Assembly (NCBI RefSeq): GCF_020216685.1
Contig: NZ_JAIWNS010000257.1
Coordinates: 1-5,057 of the forward strand
Direction of reading: 5' to 3'
Length of the DNA: 5,057 nt
Source of the DNA: Methanospirillum hungatei
GTDB lineage: Archaea; Halobacteriota; Methanomicrobia; Methanomicrobiales; Methanospirillaceae
Made by a program: the position numbers and the translations under genes
The notes under the pieces: model-generated
Told to the model about the DNA's origin: nothing
What the model saw: only the letters and a program-made list of their open reading frames with translations
The model's database searches: none
Shown here: piece after piece, positions 1 to 4,950 of the stretch
How positions within the stretch are numbered: position 1 is the stretch's first letter
How the letters are laid out: each line of letters starts with the position of its first letter

Positions 1-419
1 TCCTCACGAATCAGCCGTGATACAGCCGGAACCGAGCCTGAGGTGCTGACCGCGATGACATACCGGTTCCCTGTAATCTTTGCAGGGAGGACGACATCAC
101 CCCGTTTCCCTGCCGCTACATTGCACCAGATATGTTCACGGGCGCAGGCGCTTTCAATCAGCTCGTTAATTTGGGTATCTGATGTGGCAGCGATGACCAG
201 CGACGCATCATGTATCATATTTCGCAGGGTTTCAAGGTCTCTGGTCAGATTGCAGACCTCCGTTCTGACCGGGATATCCTGAAACTCCGGGTGAAAAGAA
301 CGACTGTATACGACGACATCTGCTTCATGTGCGAAGTACCGTGCCTTTCTGGCTCCGACAGCCCCTCCCCCGAAAATGATTACTTTCTTTCCGGTAAAGT
401 CAATCATCAGGGGGATCAT
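1..419 (-). CDS. Precorrin-2 dehydrogenase (Met8/CysG N-terminal family), 3' end cut by window
   Basis: The family oxidises precorrin-2 to sirohydrochlorin with NAD+, in the cytosol. Some members also insert iron. In methanogens sirohydrochlorin feeds siroheme, the siroheme-derived haem route and nickel coenzyme F430. The 139 visible codons match the NAD-binding domain. A Rossmann glycine motif GGGAVGARKA lies at residues 17-26, an AATSD strand end at 77-81, CNVAAGKRGDVVLP at 99-112 and AVSTSGSVPAVSRLIRE at 123-139, like the CysG segment around AVSSGGTSPVLARLLRE. The start is ATG 419-417. It is the first ATG after an in-frame TGA 30 bases upstream, giving MIPLMID; a second in-frame ATG four codons later is possible. 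The Asp that follows CNVV in Salmonella CysG (Asp104, catalytic) is Ala103 here. The C-terminal half is outside the window; in related archaea hemA often follows (inference). Family assignment is confident; ferrochelatase activity cannot be judged. Confidence 0.9.
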   Translation of the reverse strand, partial: MIPLMIDFTGKKVIIFGGGAVGARKARYFAHEADVVVYSRSFHPEFQDIPVRTEVCNLTRDLETLRNMIHDASLVIAATSDTQINELIESACAREHIWCNVAAGKRGDVVLPAKITGNRYVIAVSTSGSVPAVSRLIRE

Positions 420-440
420 TCGTATGAGGTTTGCAGGTAG

Positions 441-448
441 AAAATATC
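441..448 (-). promoter_or_regulatory. Probable TATA box for the precorrin-2 dehydrogenase gene
   Basis: On the minus strand this reads GATATTTT. Its centre is about 26 bases before the ATG at 419, the distance at which archaeal transcription usually starts. No Shine-Dalgarno match lies before that ATG. Together this suggests a leaderless or nearly leaderless mRNA. This is inference from spacing and base composition only. Confidence 0.45.
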
Positions 449-509
449 AATCTGTCCAATTATTCCTGACATTGTTCATACGAACCGGAGCCAGAGTGAT
501 TTCGGCAGG

Positions 510-516
510 TTTATTA
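510..516 (+). promoter_or_regulatory. Probable TATA box for tRNA-Gly
   Basis: TTTATTA stands out in a GC-rich stretch and is centred about 33 bases before the first base of the mature tRNA. That is the usual distance for an archaeal box A that starts transcription a few bases upstream of a tRNA. No other candidate lies between the two divergent genes on this strand at a suitable distance. Confidence 0.5.
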
Positions 517-545
517 CCTCGCAGAGCTGACGATGTAGAGCAACT

Positions 546-617
546 GCGTTGATAGTGTAGTGGTTATCACTAGGCGTTGCCAACGCCTAAACCCGGGTTC
601 GAATCCCGGTCAGCGCA
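546..617 (+). tRNA. tRNA-Gly (anticodon GCC)
   Basis: The full cloverleaf can be folded by eye. The acceptor stem is GCGTTGA (546-552) with TCAGCGC (610-616), with a single G-T pair. The D arm contains the invariant GG and a three-pair GTG/CAC stem. The anticodon stem is AGGCG/CGCCT (572-576, 584-588) around the loop TTGCCAA, placing GCC at 579-581. The T arm is CCGGG/CCCGG around TTCGAAT (593-609). The discriminator is A617 and the next bases are CTC, so CCA is not encoded and must be added after transcription, as in many archaeal tRNAs. There is no intron. GCC reads the glycine codons GGC and GGU. The gene is divergent from the precorrin-2 dehydrogenase gene and borders the accessory region, a position typical of integration sites. 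Confidence 0.96.
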
Positions 618-639
618 CTCATTTCGTATACCGTCCCCA

Positions 640-647
640 TTTTTTTT
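640..647 (+). terminator. T-tract terminator of tRNA-Gly
   Basis: A run of eight T bases starts 23 bases after the tRNA 3' end, with a second T-rich stretch just beyond (651-659). Archaeal RNA polymerase terminates at such tracts without needing a hairpin. Confidence 0.6.
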
Positions 648-700
648 ACGTTTATTTCTCTTATGACTTTTAGAGAGAGGGTATTTTTTCGTGATTAGGG

Positions 701-723
701 CCTGATTTCAGGTTCTTTTTTTT
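701..723 (+). terminator. Hairpin plus T8 tract, possible back-up terminator
   Basis: CCTGATTTCAGG folds into a short hairpin of four to five base pairs and is followed after three bases by a run of eight T (716-723). It lies about 85 bases after the tRNA and would stop transcripts that pass the first T tract. No gene on the plus strand ends here, so it could also be left from a lost gene. Confidence 0.4.
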
Positions 724-771
724 ACTGTTGCGGGTTTTGGGCATTTAAGAGAGAGGCACTGCAGATCCTCT

Positions 772-879
772 TTAGGCTTGTACCTGGGCACCTCCAGCCT
801 CGTGTTTATAAATAATCTCGATTTTTCTTGTCTTTGGATCGTCGAATTTACGGAGCGCTATATAAACTCCTCCCTTCAC
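772..879 (-). CDS. Unrecognised 35-residue reading frame, small gene or gene remnant
   Basis: Not recognised. On the minus strand a frame is open from about 1003 to a TAA at 774-772, roughly 75 codons, but it contains no ATG. The only start near the coding-looking part is GTG 879-877, giving 35 residues. That part alternates hydrophobic, basic and acidic residues (KGGVYIALRKFDD, then KIEIIYKHEAGG), as in a beta-rich folded protein. Upstream of it the frame turns into a Pro/Ser/His-rich sequence typical of noncoding DNA. No ribosome binding site is visible before the GTG. It may be the 3' tail of a gene whose start was lost, or chance. Low confidence. Confidence 0.22.
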   Translation of the reverse strand: MKGGVYIALRKFDDPKTRKIEIIYKHEAGGAQVQA

Positions 880-920
880 GAGGGGGTCGGAAGTGATTCC
901 GGACAGGGAGTTTGTAAGGT

Positions 921-957
921 GGGGGGTTGGGTTGGATAGCGAGGGGATATGAGGGGG
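921..957 (+). other. G-rich strip with four G runs
   Basis: Runs of 6, 3, 4 and 5 G are separated by 2, 11 and 6 bases. A quadruplex is possible, but the middle loop is longer than the usual seven-base limit. The strip lies in a gene-free stretch and no regulatory link to a gene is apparent. Confidence 0.25.
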
Positions 958-1114
958 AGAGAGTTTATGAGTTTTGAGAGGAAATTGGGAGATTTTTGGC
1001 CGTTAAATCATCGCTATCTTATGAATTGTTTTTCATCTATTGGATCTGGAATCCCTTTTATAACGGTGTGTTTATCATAATACACTTTTATTAGCAACCA
1101 TAATTCAAGAAATT

Positions 1115-1122
1115 CATATATC
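1115..1122 (+). promoter_or_regulatory. Possible TATA box for the PIN toxin-antitoxin operon
   Basis: CATATATC lies within an AT-rich stretch about 45 bases before the ATG at 1164. Transcription would start near 1143 and leave a leader of about 20 bases, which contains the purine-rich AGAAGAAGA but no exact Shine-Dalgarno match. Other AT-rich segments nearby could serve instead. Confidence 0.35.
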
Positions 1123-1163
1123 ATCTAAAAGAGACATAATAAAAAGATCCCAGAAGAAGAAAC

Positions 1164-1322
1164 ATGGCAGAAATTAAATCAATTCAGACCCAACATCATT
1201 CAACGCTCAATCCCATTGAACGTGAAGAATCACATGAACGAATCAGAAAATTATGTGGACATATAAAGATTCAAGATTCTACCCTTATTGAAAAGATCAT
1301 TGATAGTGATATTTTTGAATAG
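1164..1322 (+). CDS. Putative antitoxin, 52 residues, partner of the PIN protein
   Basis: Not matched to any family I know. The product is small, hydrophilic and charged. Residues 18-36 (beginning PIEREESHERI) look like an amphipathic helix, and the C-terminal STLIEKIIDSDIFE combines hydrophobic and acidic residues. VapB-type antitoxins use such tails to fill the PIN active-site groove. No clear ribbon-helix-helix, AbrB or Phd DNA-binding motif is visible, so autoregulation is uncertain. The ATG start follows a purine-rich AGAAGAAGA. The TAG stop lies inside the start region of the PIN gene, so the two are almost certainly co-transcribed and translationally coupled. The antitoxin role is inferred from size, order and overlap, not from homology. 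Alternatively the two frames were once one protein now split near a T5 run at 1312-1316. Confidence 0.55.
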   Translation: MAEIKSIQTQHHSTLNPIEREESHERIRKLCGHIKIQDSTLIEKIIDSDIFE

Positions 1323-1818
1323 ACTTCCTGATTTTCCTGATGGTGACTGGATAATAATCGATACAAACATACTTCTTTATTGGGCGTTTAAGCACCCTCT
1401 CTATTACTCAGCCTGTGAAGAACTTCTTCACAGAAGTATTAATCAAAAAATACACCTTTGCTTTCCTCCAATGGTCCGACACGAATTTCTTCACCGTCTT
1501 ATGATTGCTGAAGTAATTGAGGATGGGAATGCTAATTCACACCAACAAGCCCTGAACCTCATAAAAAGAGATCCATCAATAATTCAAAAACTTACCAGAA
1601 CGTTTGAAATATATGATGCCATTTTATCGTGTGAAATGATAATGTTGGAAGATAATGCCGATGTGTTCTCTCTCCAAAAGGATAACATCAAAAAATACGG
1701 ACTTATGGCAGCTGATGCAGCAATAGTAGCTTCTGCTTCGTATAATCAAATATTTCATATTGCAACCAATGACTCTGATTATGAACGAATTTCCTGGCTC
1801 ACGGTTTGGAAACCATGA
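1315..1818 (+). CDS. PIN-domain protein, VapC-like toxin ribonuclease
   Basis: PIN domains are Mg2+-dependent ribonucleases; in VapBC modules they cut tRNA or rRNA to halt translation. With the start used here (167 residues) the acidic quartet is clear. Asp16 lies in IIIDTNILLYW right after the N terminus, Glu57 in MVRHEFLHR, Asp134 in MAADAAIVASA and Asp153 in ATNDSDYERI. Length is a little above the usual 130-150. No in-frame ATG exists before the first catalytic Asp. Candidate starts are TTG 1288, TTG 1300, GTG 1306 and TTG 1315. I chose 1315 because it overlaps the upstream gene by only eight bases and a partial GTGAT ribosome-binding match lies just before it, but 1306 or 1288 cannot be excluded. 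A weak start on a toxin behind its antitoxin would help keep the antitoxin in excess. Domain assignment is strong; the toxin role is inferred from the small overlapping partner. Confidence 0.85.
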   Translation: MNRLPDFPDGDWIIIDTNILLYWAFKHPLYYSACEELLHRSINQKIHLCFPPMVRHEFLHRLMIAEVIEDGNANSHQQALNLIKRDPSIIQKLTRTFEIYDAILSCEMIMLEDNADVFSLQKDNIKKYGLMAADAAIVASASYNQIFHIATNDSDYERISWLTVWKP

Positions 1819-1840
1819 ATATTTACTCAACCCCAAACCG

Positions 1841-1858
1841 CAAATTTTAGAGAATTTG
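1841..1858 (+). terminator. Possible terminator hairpin after the PIN gene
   Basis: CAAATT and AATTTG form a perfect six-pair stem around a six-base loop, 22 bases after the PIN stop codon. No T run follows directly, so termination here is uncertain. Confidence 0.3.
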
Positions 1859-1859
1859 T

Positions 1860-2577
1860 CAGGATAAGAAACTTGTTTTGTGATTTCTACCGATCATTTC
1901 ACTTGCCAATTGGCTCTTTTCTCAGGATCTGATCTTATATAGGAATCTACCATCCCGCGCTTAGTTGTCGTATGAGATCAGGGACTCATTCCGATCCAAA
2001 ACAAAGACAATGCATAGTCAACGGTTCAACACTATGATCTACGTCGGCGAAAGTTGGAAAGGAAAGTCGGTACACATGGTGGGGAGTGCGAGGGAGCCGC
2101 GAAGCGGCGACCGAGCTGGATGAAGGAAAAGGGGGGAGCCAGGGTTCTGTTTGAGATAATTGGTCGAAGGTGTGTTGGAATCATTATTAGATCCTCCTTG
2201 AAATGTACGGGATTTTTTGGGGAGTGATGTTGTTTTCCGATGTCTGAATATGTGGCTCGTGTCCAGGTCTGACGTTAACTTGATGGGTCCCATGATTCTT
2301 CGGGTACGCATACGGTCTTGTAATTTTGATATGATAACGGAACATATACCAGAGGAATCAGTAGTTGATGGATGACTGTCGGTTTAGTTATCTCAATAAG
2401 TAGGAGATATTGACCAGGTTTATTCTGTCTGGACTACCTTGGGACTTTTCAATTGATACAGAAAAACTGAAGAAAATAAGTTACCTCTGTCTATTGAGCA
2501 CCAGAACCGTGTGATGATGGGAGAAATCCAAACAAACACATTCACAAATGACAAACCTAATTAAATGGGATATTGAA
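1860..2577. other. Gene-poor stretch, no supported coding region
   Basis: No reading frame here has a convincing start, ribosome binding site and protein-like composition together. The left half (about 2041-2230) is markedly G-rich on the plus strand and carries a GC-rich hairpin. Two short frames run through it: ATG 2034 to TGA 2123 (29 residues), and an ATG-poor frame ending at about 2227. A long minus-strand frame at 2039-2311 is rich in Pro, Ser and Arg and looks like the complement of the same repeat. The right half is AT-rich and leads into the next operon. Probably remnants. Confidence 0.45.
2096..2108. repeat. GC-rich hairpin, REP-like palindrome
   Basis: GCCGC-GAA-GCGGC is a perfect five-pair stem with a three-base loop, set in a purine-rich context (GAGGGA before it, GACCGAGC after it). 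It is in sharp contrast to the surrounding AT-rich DNA. The form resembles dispersed extragenic palindromes found in many genomes. Only one copy is visible in this window, so calling it a repeat is an inference. Confidence 0.4.
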
Positions 2578-2580
2578 TGA

Positions 2581-2880
2581 ATGGCAAGTGTTGTGTCTGG
2601 TAAAAAGTTCATTACAACTATTCATGCTTATCAAAAGATGATGGAGCGATCCATTTTAAAGGAAGATGTAGTAAAATGCATAAAAGATGGGACAATTATC
2701 CGGACATATAATGATTCGAAACCATTTCCTGCATATTTAGTTTCACATGTATGCAAAAACAGAACTATACATGTAACCTATGCAATTAATGAACCAGAAG
2801 AAACGATTGTAATCATCACAGCATATGAGCCTGACCCTGCACTCTGGGATGAGACTTACACATATAAGGTGAAGAAATGA
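2581..2880 (+). CDS. DUF4258 protein, probable toxin of a type II toxin-antitoxin pair
   Basis: The 99-residue product fits the DUF4258 pattern from end to end. It has His15 and Arg23 in HAYQKMMERSI, then EDVVKCIKDGTIIRTYNDSKPFP (residues 28-50, acidic-hydrophobic helix followed by the G-x-I-I turn). A central strand RTIHVTYAIN follows, and then the hallmark IITAYEPDPALW near the C terminus. DUF4258 proteins are small and often encoded beside YgiT-type zinc-finger proteins; they are thought to be RNase toxins related to RelE/MqsR folds, though the activity is not well established. The start is fixed: a TGA directly precedes ATG 2581, which gives the correct N terminus. No good ribosome binding site is seen before it. 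It overlaps the following gene by four bases (ATGA), so both are one operon. The family call is firm; the toxin role is inferred from context. Confidence 0.8.
   Translation: MASVVSGKKFITTIHAYQKMMERSILKEDVVKCIKDGTIIRTYNDSKPFPAYLVSHVCKNRTIHVTYAINEPEETIVIITAYEPDPALWDETYTYKVKK
2867..2872 (+). promoter_or_regulatory. Ribosome binding site of the YgiT-type gene
   Basis: AGGTGA lies four bases before ATG 2877 and inside the end of the DUF4258 gene. It is a strong archaeal Shine-Dalgarno match, in contrast to the first gene of the pair, which has none. The antitoxin may therefore be translated more efficiently than the toxin. Confidence 0.7.
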
Positions 2881-3116
2881 AATGCGTTCAATGTAATGAA
2901 GGTGTAACAGTTGATAGTTTTACAACCGTCGCATTTGAAAAGAATGGTGTTGCTTTCCTTTTCAGGCATGTGCCGGCAATGATCTGTCCGGTATGTGGTG
3001 AAGAATATTTATCAGAAGAGATACAGGACAGAATATCTGAAATCACAAACCGGTGCCTCGAACCTGGTCTTTCGGTCAATGTATATGATTTTCAAGCCAA
3101 GCCTATAACAGCATGA
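2877..3116 (+). CDS. YgiT/MqsA-type zinc-finger protein, probable antitoxin
   Basis: The 79-residue product carries two CxxC knuckles, Cys3-Cys6 and Cys37-Cys40, spaced as in the zinc-binding N-terminal domain of MqsA/YgiT. The typical VPAMICPVCGEEYLSEE segment (residues 32-48) surrounds the second pair, and a short helix follows (EEIQDRISEI). In MqsA this domain binds the toxin, and a C-terminal helix-turn-helix binds DNA. That second domain is absent here, as in the many short YgiT-type proteins paired with DUF4258, so DNA binding is not expected from this chain alone. The ATG overlaps the stop of the DUF4258 gene as ATGA and has a strong AGGTGA site. The order is toxin then antitoxin, as in mqsRA and opposite to the usual vapBC order. 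The antitoxin role is inferred from family and context. Confidence 0.8.
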   Translation: MKCVQCNEGVTVDSFTTVAFEKNGVAFLFRHVPAMICPVCGEEYLSEEIQDRISEITNRCLEPGLSVNVYDFQAKPITA

Positions 3117-3268
3117 TTATGGGTATATTTTGATAAGATTTGATTTAATGGTGGTGATCTAAATATATTGAAAACTAAATTAAATTTATAATATAATACC
3201 ACGAAAATAGATTATGCGTTCGAATTCCAGATATAAAACGAATGATCTCTCAATTTTTTGTTGCCAGA
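3117..3268. other. AT-rich spacer between YgiT-type gene and IS66-like element
   Basis: No gene is seen. The spacer holds an AT-rich block (about 3160-3200), a GTTCGAAT sequence (3218-3225) resembling the T arm of a tRNA, and a run of six T (3254-3259) that could end transcription of the preceding operon. Confidence 0.4.
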
Positions 3269-3283
3269 TTACTATTCAGCGAT
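3269..3283 (+). repeat. IS66-like terminal inverted repeat, left (transposase 3' side)
   Basis: TTACTATTCAGCGAT matches the reverse complement of 4936-4950 at 14 of 15 bases. A second shared block, CCCTAATG, follows on both sides but at different distances (3293-3300 here), suggesting a small indel between the two subterminal regions. Confidence 0.85.
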
Positions 3284-3326
3284 GGTCACTAACCCTAATG
3301 TTCCGAAAAATAAACTTTTATTCAAA

Positions 3327-4830
3327 TCAAGCCAATGCGAGTTCTTGATTGGTTGAAACGAGGGTAGGATGATTATTTTCAGAATAATCAGGAATCCAGG
3401 GATCGCCTGTTGCAGCTTTCATGAGTCCCTCTATGACTGAAATTTCATTTTTCTGCATCGTAGAGACATAGCTACGAATTCTTGAGAATGCTAGTGCCCC
3501 ATTTTCACTTCGGAAAAGTCCTGATATCTTCATTTTCAATTTCGGCATCCGAATGTCGCGTTCGGCGAGGTTATTGTCGAATGGGACCAGAGGATTCGTT
3601 AGAAAGAGCAGAATCTCTGTTTGATGATTTTGCATCCGCTCAAGAAGGTTCCTTGAATGGGGTTGTTTCCGCCTCCCTCTTTTACCTTTAATAAGTTTTG
3701 GAGGAGGATTTGCTTGCATGCCTTCAATAATTATGTTTGAGTACTCCTCATTAAGGAACTTGATTAGTGAAGGATCTACTAATTTGTCCTTATCATGAAA
3801 AATCTCTGAAATTTTCTTTGCCTTGAGCAGAAGTTCCCTCATCCTGACAGCCCAGTCTTGTTTTGTCTCTTCCTCCACTCGTTTCAGTTCCCTTAAAAAT
3901 GTGAGCATTGCAGTATGCATGATTACAGGGATATTTGTGATATGAATCCCAGAAGTCATGCACTGCTATCCCAAAATAATGTGGAAGAACTCCAAGAGCT
4001 TCGATTCCTGCATGTCCGCGACTTCCAAATATCCCGTATAATGTTAGTAATTTGGTTGAGGCGACATGGAGCCAGGATTTCTTTTTACCCACTTTCATGC
4101 CGGTTTCATCTGTATGAACGACGGGTGATTCAATCAGCAATTCTCTAATTTTATCCGTGAATCCCTCAAGATTCCCTTGAGCCCGTTCAACCATATTGAT
4201 GACAGTACCTGGACTGATCGAACATCCATGAAGATCTGAAAGGATATGTGTGAGCCTTTTAACCGGGATCAGTTGATAAACGGAGAGATAAGCAACATAT
4301 GCTGTTAAACGAACACCATATTGGACTTTTTGAGTGACGTGTCTCGGAAATTCTCCTTTTGTGACAGTATGACAATCAGGGCAGTGGTAAGAAAAGATAC
4401 GGTGAGCAATCCATTGGATAATTACTGGAGGATTTTCAGCTTCCTGTCTTTCATCAAGGAATTGTAAAAGCTTAGTCTGTACTGTGGCACCACAACCTGA
4501 ACAAACATTTGGAGCATGGTCGATTATTATGTCGGGATTTTCAACTGGTGATAATGTGGTTCCAATATGCCCAGTCTGTCCTCCGGGTCTATTTCCTCTA
4601 GATACACGGCTATTGGGTATTTTTTTGTGGTTTAATGGATTTTTTGACGGAGGAATACTACTGTTTGTGCTGTTTAGGTTAAAACGGTTCTCTAATTCTC
4701 GAACACGAGATTTTAGTTCACAAATCTCCTCTCTCAATAAAAACAGTTGAGTCAGTAGACGAGAAATAATTTCGATTATAATGGGATGAGATTTTTGGAT
4801 ATGTTCCTGTTCCTCATCACTGAATTCCAT
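3327..4830 (-). pseudogene. tnpC: IS66-family transposase (TnpC), split by a one-base frameshift
   Basis: This is a DDE transposase that cuts and joins the IS ends. Two overlapping frames cover it. The N-terminal frame (4830 down to about 3900) supplies residues 1-311: a Leu-rich coiled coil (about 17-50), NSSIPPSKNP, RPGGQTGHIGTTL (81-93), a zinc finger (Cys110, Cys113, Cys150, Cys153), first catalytic Asp241 in HTDETG and second Asp292 in HDFWDSY. The other frame supplies the last 189 residues with the catalytic Glu in NNLAERDIRM. Joining them at AHI-LRELKR gives 500 residues, the normal family length. The gene is exactly one base longer than that, with the extra base in a run of five A on the plus strand (3895-3899, T5 in the mRNA sense). 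The rest is undamaged, so the mutation is recent, a sequencing error, or a recoding site needing a +1 shift. Start ATG 4830 precedes MEFSDEEQ; no clear ribosome binding site. Confidence 0.88.
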
Positions 4831-4935
4831 AACCGAATCTAAATAATAGTTTTGCGCTTCTAATACTAAGAATTTTCGGTCTTGTGAGAGTGAATCAATA
4901 AATAGAAATCATATGAGTTTTATTTCATTAGGGGT

Positions 4936-4950
4936 ATGGCTGAATAGTAA
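4936..4950 (-). repeat. IS66-like terminal inverted repeat, right (transposase 5' side)
   Basis: Read on the minus strand this is TTACTATTCAGCCAT, differing from the left end only at position 13. The subterminal CCCTAATG lies at 4926-4933, seven bases closer to the end than in the left copy. The transposase start lies about 120 bases inside. Confidence 0.85.

Larger units (their letters stand above)
618..1163. other. Intergenic stretch between tRNA-Gly and the PIN operon
   Basis: No convincing gene is seen on either strand. The stretch holds two T-rich terminators, two copies of an AGAGAGAGG motif (about 672-680 and 748-756), a weak minus-strand reading frame (772-1003), a G-rich strip (921-957) and the AT-rich promoter region of the following operon. 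The uneven base composition suggests a patchwork of remnants. Confidence 0.5.
3269..4950 (-). mobile_element. IS66-family insertion sequence, ISBst12-like, 1682 bp
   Basis: The element is bounded by a 15-bp terminal inverted repeat with 14 matches. It contains one long transposase gene on the minus strand and no tnpA or tnpB. In the IS66 family this single-gene form at about 1.6 kb fits the ISBst12 subgroup. The family usually makes an 8-bp target duplication. The eight bases on each side (TTGCCAGA on the left, CAGCAATT on the right) do not match, so the insertion is old, was rearranged, or the ends are off by some bases. The transposase is frameshifted, so this copy probably moves only with help from an intact one. 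Confidence 0.85.

Noticed and set aside
43..440. Plus-strand reading frames of 76-79 residues
   Set aside because: They lie opposite the precorrin-2 dehydrogenase gene, whose minus-strand translation shows clear family motifs. They are complements of real coding sequence.
1624..1836. Minus-strand frame of 70 residues
   Set aside because: It lies opposite the C-terminal half of the PIN gene with its conserved Asp residues and shows no protein features of its own.
2039..2311. Minus-strand frame of 90 residues
   Set aside because: Pro/Ser/Arg-rich composition comes from the complement of a G-rich hairpin block. No family is recognised and no ribosome binding site is seen.
2511..2517. GTGATGA resembling the C box of an archaeal C/D guide RNA
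   Set aside because: No CTGA D or D' box follows within the usual 50-70 bases.
2888..3079. Minus-strand frame of 63 residues
   Set aside because: It is the complement of the YgiT-type zinc-finger gene, whose CxxC motifs support the plus strand.
3482..4750. Plus-strand frames at 3482-3691, 3915-4148 and 4484-4750
   Set aside because: All are shadows of the IS66 transposase on the minus strand.
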